From JACVRW01 sp963716215 (GTDB taxonomy: Bacteria > Actinomycetota > Thermoleophilia > Solirubrobacterales > Thermoleophilaceae), in the NCBI GenBank assembly GCA_963716215.1, contig OY970298.1, forward strand, positions 868,001 through 932,000: a stretch of 64,000 nt of DNA, given 5' to 3'. Both the position numbers and the translations under genes were made by a program. Shown here in pieces: positions 58,486 to 64,000 of this stretch (the first letter of the stretch is position 1; the number at the start of each line of letters is the position of its first letter). The notes under the pieces are model-generated. The model was not told the origin of the DNA. It was given only the letters and a program-made list of their open reading frames with translations, and ran no database searches.

Positions 58486-60864
58486 GTGCTCGCTCGCGCG
58501 CTCCTCCTCACCACCCTCGCGGTGCTCGGGGCCGCGTCGACGGCGGTGGCCGCCGCGGTCGAGGCCGGGCCGCTGCGCGCGCGGTCGGCCGCGCCGCTCG
58601 TGTTCGAGGACGCCCACGGTCGCACGGTGCTCGCCCAGGGCGAGCGACTGGCGTTCCGCACCGCGGCGGGGTGGTTTCGCGCCACGCGCGTGATCTCGTC
58701 GCGGCGCCGCGGCAACGTGTCCGAGCTCACCCTGGCCAGCAACGACCCGGCGCGGCGTCGAATCGCGCTGCGGGTCGCGCCCGACGGCGCGGGCGCGATC
58801 GCCGTGCAGGTGCGGGTGAGCGGCGGCGGCGTCACCCACACCCGGATCGGCTTCAGCGCGCGGGCGGCGGAGCGCTACCTCGGCTTCGGCGAGCGCTCCA
58901 ACGCGGTAGACCAGCGCGGCGGCGACGTGGAGAGCTACGTGGCCGAGGGTCCTTTCGAGGAGGACGAGCGCAGCCTGGTGCCGGGGTTCGTGCCGCCGTG
59001 GGGCTTCCACCCGCGCGACGACGCCACCTACTTCCCGATGCCTTGGCTGCTGTCGACGGCCGGCTACGGCGTGCTGGTCGACTCGCCCGAGACCAGTCTG
59101 TTCCGGCTGGGCACCCGCGCGCGCGGCGCGTGGAGCGTGGAGGTCGAGGCCGCGCGCCTGCGGCTACGGGTGATCGCCGGGCCGACCCCGGCGGCGGCGC
59201 TTCGTCGCATGACCGCGCGCGTGGGCCGCCAGCCCCCGCCGCCCGGCGCGTTCGTCTTCGGCCCCTGGTACCAGCCGCGCGACGACGAGCAGGCGATCCT
59301 GGCCGACCTCCAGCGGCGCGACGTGCCGCTGTCGGTGGCACAGACCTACACCCACTACCTGCCCTGCGAGGCCCAGCGCGGCCGCCGCGCGGCCGAGCGC
59401 GAGCGGGTCGGGCGCTTCCATCGCGCCGGCCTGGCCGTGACCACCTACTTCAACCCGATGATCTGCACCGAGCACAGCCGGTTCGGGGCGGCCGCGGCGG
59501 GCGGCGCCCTGCTGCGCGACCCGGCCGGCGCGCCGTACGTGTTCCGCTACTCCACGCTGGAGAGCTTCCAGGTGGCCCAGTTCGACTTCACGGCGCGGGC
59601 CGGCCGCGACCTCTACGGCGACCTGCTCGACGAGGCGCTCGCCGACGGGCACGACGGCTGGATGGAGGACTTCGGCGAGTACACGCCCCTGGACGCCCGC
59701 GCCGCCGCCGCCGCGCCCGGAACGGCCCTGCACGACCTCTACCCGCGCCAGTACCACTGCGCGGCCTTCGAGGCGGCGCCGCGCGCGGCGCGCTTCGTGC
59801 GCTCCGGATGGACGGGCAGCGCTCGTTGCTCGCCGGTGGTCTGGGGCGGCGACCCGACCGTGGACTGGGGCTTCGACGGCCTGCGCTCGGTCGTGACCAA
59901 CGGGCTGACCATGGGGCTGTCCGGCGTCAGCACGTGGGGCTCGGACATCGGCGGCTTCTTCGCGCTGATCGAGAACCGCCTCAGCCGCGAGCTGCTGATC
60001 CGCTGGATCGAGCTCGGCGCGGTGTCGGGGGTGATGCGCACCCAGGCGAACGGGATCCGGATTCCGGACAGCCCGCGGCCGCAGGTCTGGGACACCGACG
60101 TGGTCGACCACTGGCGGCGCTGGGCGAAGCTGCGCACGCAGCTCTACCCCTACCTGGCCGCCGCCGATCGTGCCTACCGCCGCAGCGGCCTGCCGATCAT
60201 GCGCCACCTCGCGCTGGCCTATCCGCGCGACGGGCGCGCGCTGGCGCGCGACGACGAGTTCCTGTTCGGGCCGTCGCTGCTGGCCGCGCCGGTGCTGGAG
60301 CCGGGGGCGACGCGGCGGCGGCTCTACCTGCCGCGCGGGCGCTGGATCGATCTGTGGCGCTCGGCGCGCTACCGCGAGGGCGACGGCGGGCTCTCGCTGG
60401 GGCGGGCGCGGATGCTTCGCGGCGAGCGTTCGGTGGAGGTGCCGGCGCCGTTGGGCGAGCTGCCGCTGCTGGCCCGTGCCGGGACGCTGCTGGCGCTGCT
60501 CGCGCCGGACGTCGACACGCTCGCCGCCTACGGAGACGGCGCGCCGCCGGTGTCGCGCGGGGAGCGCGAGCATCGTCGTGTGCTGCTGGCGTTCCCGCGC
60601 GGGCACTCGTCGGCGCGGCTCGAGGACGGCGGCGTGCTGCGGTCGTCCGAGCGGGCCGGCGCGTGGTCGCTCGCGATCGACTCCCGGCGCACGCGGCGCT
60701 GGACGATCGAGGCGTCGCTGGCCACCCTGAGGCGGCCGCTGCGGCCGTGTGCGGTTGAGGCCACCGGGGGTCGGCTGGGCAGCTGGCGGTTCGACCGGCG
60801 CACGCGCGTGTTGCGCGCCACCTTCACCACGCGGCGGGGCACGCTGTTGGCGCGGGAGTGCTAG
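58486..60864 (+). CDS. Glycoside hydrolase family 31 alpha-glucosidase/xylosidase, secreted
   Basis: 792 residues. Signal peptide to about residue 23. The N-terminal GH31 domain is followed by the TIM-barrel core; the nucleophile lies in DGWMEDFGEYTP, the acid-base region around STWGSDIGGFF, and LSGVSTWGSDIGGF is the family signature. It would release glucose or xylose from the ends of alpha-glucans outside the cell. The GTG start is preceded by a TAGCGT box (leaderless), and a TetR gene is divergent. Confidence 0.92.
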   Translation: MLARALLLTTLAVLGAASTAVAAAVEAGPLRARSAAPLVFEDAHGRTVLAQGERLAFRTAAGWFRATRVISSRRRGNVSELTLASNDPARRRIALRVAPDGAGAIAVQVRVSGGGVTHTRIGFSARAAERYLGFGERSNAVDQRGGDVESYVAEGPFEEDERSLVPGFVPPWGFHPRDDATYFPMPWLLSTAGYGVLVDSPETSLFRLGTRARGAWSVEVEAARLRLRVIAGPTPAAALRRMTARVGRQPPPPGAFVFGPWYQPRDDEQAILADLQRRDVPLSVAQTYTHYLPCEAQRGRRAAERERVGRFHRAGLAVTTYFNPMICTEHSRFGAAAAGGALLRDPAGAPYVFRYSTLESFQVAQFDFTARAGRDLYGDLLDEALADGHDGWMEDFGEYTPLDARAAAAAPGTALHDLYPRQYHCAAFEAAPRAARFVRSGWTGSARCSPVVWGGDPTVDWGFDGLRSVVTNGLTMGLSGVSTWGSDIGGFFALIENRLSRELLIRWIELGAVSGVMRTQANGIRIPDSPRPQVWDTDVVDHWRRWAKLRTQLYPYLAAADRAYRRSGLPIMRHLALAYPRDGRALARDDEFLFGPSLLAAPVLEPGATRRRLYLPRGRWIDLWRSARYREGDGGLSLGRARMLRGERSVEVPAPLGELPLLARAGTLLALLAPDVDTLAAYGDGAPPVSRGEREHRRVLLAFPRGHSSARLEDGGVLRSSERAGAWSLAIDSRRTRRWTIEASLATLRRPLRPCAVEATGGRLGSWRFDRRTRVLRATFTTRRGTLLAREC

Positions 60865-61020
60865 CGCGGACGGGGCCGGTCGTGATCGACGTGCCGTTCC
60901 CGCGCGGCTGAGTCGCCGCCCGGACTGATCCGATGCGGCCGGCGGGCCGCAGTAGTGGGTGAGACGCCGGTCTGAAGTCGCTGTTCGACCGGTCTGGAAC
61001 CCGATCAGGAAGGATCAGCG

Positions 61021-61716
61021 ATGACCGAGCCGGCCACCACGGCCGCCGACCGGCACGCCGGCGGCGCGATGCGCGAGCTCGCCGACGACCCCTCGTCCCG
61101 CAAGCGCTTTCTGCGCATGATGGGCGGGGCGGGTGCAGCTGGTGCGTTCGCCATCTTCATGGCCGCCTGCGGCGACGATGAGGACGAGAGCACCGCCGCC
61201 AGCACCATGAAGTCCGAGCCGAAGCCCGCCGGGACCAGGCGGGACCTCGAGATCGTGCAGTACGCACTGACGCTCGAGCACCTCGAGACCGACTTCTACA
61301 ACGCGGTCATCGAGGCGGGGATCATCAAGGACAGGGCGCTCGGCGAGACCGCCAAGATGATCCGCGACAACGAGCAGGAGCATGTCGACGCGCTGACGGC
61401 CACGGTCGAGCAGCTCGGCGGCACGCCGATGCGTCCCAAGACCACGTTCGACGCCGTGCTCGAAGGCGGGCCCGACATGGTCCTCGAGACCGCCGCCGCC
61501 GTCGAGAACCTCGGTGCGGCCGCGTACCTGGGCCAGGCCGGCCGGATCGAGTCCAAGGAGATCCTGGCCGCCGCGCTCGCGATCCACTCGGTCGAGGGCC
61601 GCCACGCGGCGGCGCTGAACAGCGTCGTCGGCAAGACGATCGTCCCCGACGGCGCCTTCGCCAAGCCGGCCTCCATGGCGGAGGTCCTGCCGAAGGTCAA
61701 GCCCTTCCTCGCCTGA
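61021..61716 (+). CDS. Ferritin-like protein, Tat-type lipoprotein signal
   Basis: 231 residues. The N-terminus SSRKRFLRMMGGAGAAG followed by a lipobox MAAC (47-50) looks like a Tat-type lipoprotein signal, though with Lys in the first position of the twin pair. The body is a four-helix bundle with LTLEHLETDFYN, DNEQEHVDAL (ExxH), AVENLGAAAY and VEGRHAAAL (ExxRH), the di-iron ferritin-like pattern. SD AGGAAGGA. First of a ferritin-like/tatAC cluster. Confidence 0.87.
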   Translation: MTEPATTAADRHAGGAMRELADDPSSRKRFLRMMGGAGAAGAFAIFMAACGDDEDESTAASTMKSEPKPAGTRRDLEIVQYALTLEHLETDFYNAVIEAGIIKDRALGETAKMIRDNEQEHVDALTATVEQLGGTPMRPKTTFDAVLEGGPDMVLETAAAVENLGAAAYLGQAGRIESKEILAAALAIHSVEGRHAAALNSVVGKTIVPDGAFAKPASMAEVLPKVKPFLA

Positions 61717-61742
61717 GTCCCAGGCACCAGAAAGGAGACACC

Positions 61743-62381
61743 ATGTCCCACGAGCAGCTCGTGGCCCCCGAACTGGCGGCCATCGACGTACAGGGAATCA
61801 GCAGGCAGTCGTTCATCATGCGCGGCGCGGTCGCAGCGGGGGCGGTCTACGGCCTCGGCGCGGTTGGACCGTTCGTGCGCGAGGCGATCGCGCAGGAGGG
61901 TGGCGGCGACGTCGACATCCTCAACTTCGCGCTCACGCTGGAGTACCTGGAGGCCACGTTCTACAACCAGGCCCTGCGGCGGGTCGGCAATCTGTCGGGC
62001 GACGTCAAGTCGCTGGCGACGGAGATCCGCGACAACGAGGTCGAGCACGTCGCGGCCCTGGCCAAGACGATCAAGAGCCTCGGCGGAATGCCCGTCAAGG
62101 CGCCGGGAGTCGACTTCGGGGACGCGTTCGCGAGCCAGAAGTCGTTCCTCAAGCTCGCCCAGACGTTCGAGGACACTGGCGTAAGCGCCTACAACGGCGC
62201 CGCGCCGGCGATCGAGTCCGTCGAGGTGCTGGCGGCGGCCGGCAGCATCGTGCAGGTCGAGGCCCGCCACGCGGCGGCCATCAGGTCTCTCAACGGCCAG
62301 CCGATCAGCGACGGCGGCTTCGACAAGTCGCTCGAGATGCAGGCCGTGCTGGAAGCCGTCAAGCCGTTCGTCAAGTCCTAA
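61743..62381 (+). CDS. Ferritin-like protein, second copy
   Basis: 212 residues. It has the same four-helix pattern: LTLEYLEATFYNQAL, DNEVEHVAAL, TFEDTGVSAYNGA and VEARHAAAI. Its export signal is ISRQSFIMRGAVAAGAVYG, which has only one Arg at the twin-arginine site (RQ in place of RR). An AAAGGAG ribosome binding site precedes the ATG by 7 nt. Likely a partner of the gene before it, exported by the translocase encoded next door. Confidence 0.87.
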   Translation: MSHEQLVAPELAAIDVQGISRQSFIMRGAVAAGAVYGLGAVGPFVREAIAQEGGGDVDILNFALTLEYLEATFYNQALRRVGNLSGDVKSLATEIRDNEVEHVAALAKTIKSLGGMPVKAPGVDFGDAFASQKSFLKLAQTFEDTGVSAYNGAAPAIESVEVLAAAGSIVQVEARHAAAIRSLNGQPISDGGFDKSLEMQAVLEAVKPFVKS

Positions 62382-62394
62382 CGAGAGGAATCGA

Positions 62395-62586
62395 ATGCTG
62401 CCCGGAATCGGACCCATGGAGCTGATCGTCGTGCTGGTGATCGCGCTGGTGATCTTCGGACCGAAGAAGCTTCCCGACCTCGGCCGGTCGATCGGTGGAG
62501 GGATGCGCGAGTTCAAGAACTCGGTCACCGGCGACGGCCGCGAGGATCTGCCGCCCGGCGATCCGGCGAGCACGACCAAGCCCTAA
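62395..62586 (+). CDS. tatA: Twin-arginine translocase subunit TatA
   Basis: 63 residues. One N-terminal helix IGPMELIVVLVIALVIFGPKKLP, then an amphipathic helix DLGRSIGGGMREFKNSVTG and a hydrophilic tail. The FGPKKLPDLGRSIGGGMREF signature is unmistakable. It forms the protein-conducting pore recruited by TatBC. The ATG follows AGAGGAA. tatC follows after 15 bp. Confidence 0.95.
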   Translation: MLPGIGPMELIVVLVIALVIFGPKKLPDLGRSIGGGMREFKNSVTGDGREDLPPGDPASTTKP

Positions 62587-62601
62587 CCGGCCAGTCCGAT
62601 C

Positions 62602-63360
62602 GTGCCGCGCCTGAAGCCCATCGACCACGAGGACCAGCTGACGGTCGTCGACCATCTGGACGAGCTGCGCTCGCGCCTGATGGTCGCCGGAGCGGCTTTC
62701 CTCGTGGCGTTCGGGCTGACCACCTGGCAGAGCCACCTGGTCATCGAGATTCTCAACGCGCCGCTGCCGGGCGGCCTCGAGCCGATCACGCTCAGCCCGA
62801 CCGAGCCCTTCGTCACGACGCTGAAGAACTCAGCGTACGCCGCCGCCCTGCTCGTCCTGCCGGTGCTGCTCTATCAGGCCTACGCGTTCGTCGTCCCGGC
62901 CTTCAACACACGCGAGCGCAAGCTGACGCTGCCATTGATCTTGATGGTGCCGGTGCTGTTCATCAGCGGGGCGGTCTTCTGCTACCTCGTCGTGCTGCCG
63001 CCGGCGCTCGATTTCCTGCTCAACTTCAACGCGTCGGAATTCAACACCCAGCTGCGCGCGAGCGACTACTACTCATTCGCGACCCTGACCATGATCGCGA
63101 TGGGACTCGGCTTCCAGGTGCCGATCGGCGTATTGGTGCTGACCCGGCTGGGTGTGGTCAGCGTCGACAGGCTGCGCGCGAGCCGCCGCTACGCGATCGT
63201 CGCGATCGCCGTGCTGGCCGCCCTGCTGCCCACCCTCGACCCGGTGACGCTCGTGCTGGAGATGGTCCCGCTGATAGTGCTCTACGAGGCGAGCATCCAG
63301 CTGGCGAGGGTCTTCGCGCCGAGTCAGGTCGAGGGCGACAGCGTGGCGACGCCCGGCTAG
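62602..63360 (+). CDS. tatC: Twin-arginine translocase subunit TatC
   Basis: 252 residues and six transmembrane helices. DHLDELRSRLM near the start, LSPTEPFVTTLKNSAYA, VPAFNTRERK, and LTRLGVVSVDRLRASRRYAIV are family markers. TatC recognises the twin-arginine signal. GTG start at 62602. The operon with two ferritin-like proteins suggests these are its dedicated cargo. It ends in CTAG shared with the PIN-domain gene. Confidence 0.95.
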   Translation: MPRLKPIDHEDQLTVVDHLDELRSRLMVAGAAFLVAFGLTTWQSHLVIEILNAPLPGGLEPITLSPTEPFVTTLKNSAYAAALLVLPVLLYQAYAFVVPAFNTRERKLTLPLILMVPVLFISGAVFCYLVVLPPALDFLLNFNASEFNTQLRASDYYSFATLTMIAMGLGFQVPIGVLVLTRLGVVSVDRLRASRRYAIVAIAVLAALLPTLDPVTLVLEMVPLIVLYEASIQLARVFAPSQVEGDSVATPG

Positions 63361-63734
63361 GGCGAGCGGACGTCGACGAGGTCGTCGATGAGTTGGAAGT
63401 CGTCTGCGTTGTGGGTGAGCAGCGGGACCCTGTGGACGTTGGCCGTTGCCGCGATCACGAGATCGACGGCGCGGCGTCGAGGCTGGCCGCCACGCGTGAG
63501 GACGGCGGCCGACAGCCGCCCCCACTCGCGGGCAACCGCAGCGTCGATTGGCAGTGGCTCGAACGCTGACTCGATCGCCCCGAGTCGTACGGTGCGGCGC
63601 GCGCGTTCGTCATCGTCGCTGGCGACGAGCACGCCGAAATGCAGCTCGGCCAGGCAGGCCGCGCTGATCGCGCCTTCCAGCGATCCGGGATCCTCGGCAC
63701 CGATGAGTACCGAGGTGTCCAGGAGCGCCCGCAT
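63357..63734 (-). CDS. PIN-domain RNase toxin (VapC-type)
   Basis: 125 residues. The acidic PIN core is visible: D6 in LLDTSVLIGAEDPG, ISAACLAELHFGVL with its Glu, and AVDLVIAATANVHRVPLLTHNADDF. It would cleave specific RNA and be held inactive by the antitoxin made from the gene directly upstream. Its ATG directly follows the TAG of the antitoxin gene. The stop is a CTAG shared with tatC. Confidence 0.88.
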   Translation of the reverse strand: MRALLDTSVLIGAEDPGSLEGAISAACLAELHFGVLVASDDDERARRTVRLGAIESAFEPLPIDAAVAREWGRLSAAVLTRGGQPRRRAVDLVIAATANVHRVPLLTHNADDFQLIDDLVDVRSP

Positions 63735-63977
63735 CTAGGCGAAGGGATCGCTGAGCTGACCTGGGAGTCGGTCGAGGTCATCAGCGAGCGTTTGCGGCGC
63801 CGGCGTCTCCCAGATCCTGGCCAGGTCGGGTCCGCTGACCCATTCGCGTCGCTTGGCAGGACCGAGGTGCGCGACGGGTCGTCCGGCCACGGTGATCGTG
63901 AACTCCTCACCCGCCTCCGCACGTCGCAGGACGCCGGCAACGTTGTTGCGCAGTTCCTTTTGCGGGATCACCGGCAT
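63735..63977 (-). CDS. Phd/YefM-family antitoxin (VapB-type partner)
   Basis: 80 residues. IPQKELRNNVAGVLRRAEAG and FTITVAGRPVAHLGPAKRREW are the Phd/YefM DNA-binding signature; the C-terminal tail DLARIWETPAPQTLADDLDRL would bind the toxin. The ATG at 63977 is 7 nt after a TACCGT box (leaderless); a GTG at 63986 is in frame but overlaps the box. The pair probably represses its own promoter. Confidence 0.88.
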   Translation of the reverse strand: MPVIPQKELRNNVAGVLRRAEAGEEFTITVAGRPVAHLGPAKRREWVSGPDLARIWETPAPQTLADDLDRLPGQLSDPFA

Positions 63978-63984
63978 CCGGGCC

Positions 63985-63990
63985 ACGGTA
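63985..63990 (-). promoter_or_regulatory. -10 box of a leaderless promoter (toxin-antitoxin pair)
   Basis: TACCGT on the minus strand, 7 nt before the ATG at 63977. Confidence 0.5.
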
Positions 63991-64000
63991 GCAGAACTGC

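Noticed and set aside
60865..61020. Possible small gene in the gap before the ferritin-like operon
   Set aside because: No open frame with a plausible start and codon use was found; only a short direct repeat was noted.
1..64000. tRNA, rRNA, CRISPR or prophage elements
   Set aside because: No cloverleaf, rRNA segment, repeat-spacer array or phage gene was recognised while reading both strands; a covariance-model scan would be decisive for small RNAs.

Overview
The window reads as a chromosomal segment of a high-GC actinobacterium. The gene content (actinobacterial-type acyl-CoA carboxylase subunits, an LLM-class flavin oxidoreductase, Tat-exported ferritin-like proteins beside tatAC, many GTG starts) and the frequent TANNNT-10 box placed 6-7 nt before a start codon fit Actinomycetota. 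A member of class Thermoleophilia (Solirubrobacterales-like) is my best guess, as inference only. I see no rRNA, tRNA, CRISPR array, IS element or prophage. Genes are packed tightly, no gap exceeds 300 bases, and most operons use 4-nt ATGA/GTGA overlaps.

Layout. 1-1.5 kb: the start of an SDR gene, a DtxR-type regulator and a small membrane protein. 1.6-7.3 kb: a five-gene translationally coupled operon (LLM flavin oxidoreductase, hydantoinase, carbamoylase-type amidase, PaaK-like CoA ligase, enoyl-CoA hydratase) that looks like a catabolic route for a cyclic amide. 7.3-12.4 kb: an aminotransferase with a membrane protein, then an EamA/SDR/NTF2 operon divergent from a LysR regulator. 12.4-15.8 kb: a VOC protein, then an ArsR-DUF899-microprotein-SRPBCC operon with a visible operator, and an epimerase. 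15.9-24.8 kb: sucCD, a HAD hydrolase, a metallo-beta-lactamase-fold protein, a secreted glycosidase, a FAD oxidase and the biotin carboxylase/BCCP subunit. 24.8-30.7 kb: two tandem secreted alpha/beta hydrolases, TetR and a P450. 30.7-36.4 kb: assimilatory sulfate reduction (sulfite reductase, cysH, cysD, cysN) with a TauE exporter. 36.5-47.5 kb: amidase, small AccE-like protein, ornithine cyclodeaminase-like protein, DUF3352 lipoprotein, cupin, secreted esterase, carboxylase beta subunit, sulfatase-like protein and a Glu-Pro-repeat protein. 47.6-64 kb: methyltransferase, PHP-type metallohydrolase, DUF2269-like membrane proteins, methylmalonyl-CoA mutase large subunit, rhomboid, TetR-controlled MFS pump, MoaD-MoaE fusion, PhoX-like protein, GH31 alpha-glucosidase, two ferritin-like proteins with tatA and tatC, and a VapBC-type toxin-antitoxin pair.

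The carboxylase alpha, beta and possible epsilon subunits, the mutase and SucCD together would carry propionyl-CoA to succinate.

Six genes are each interrupted by one extra base. All six are +1 insertions and both halves are intact, so consensus sequencing errors are the likeliest cause. I annotate these genes end to end. Three sequence habits recur: leaderless promoters, CTAG shared as the stop codon of both genes in convergent pairs, and a GC-rich hairpin repeat that follows TAA stop codons.
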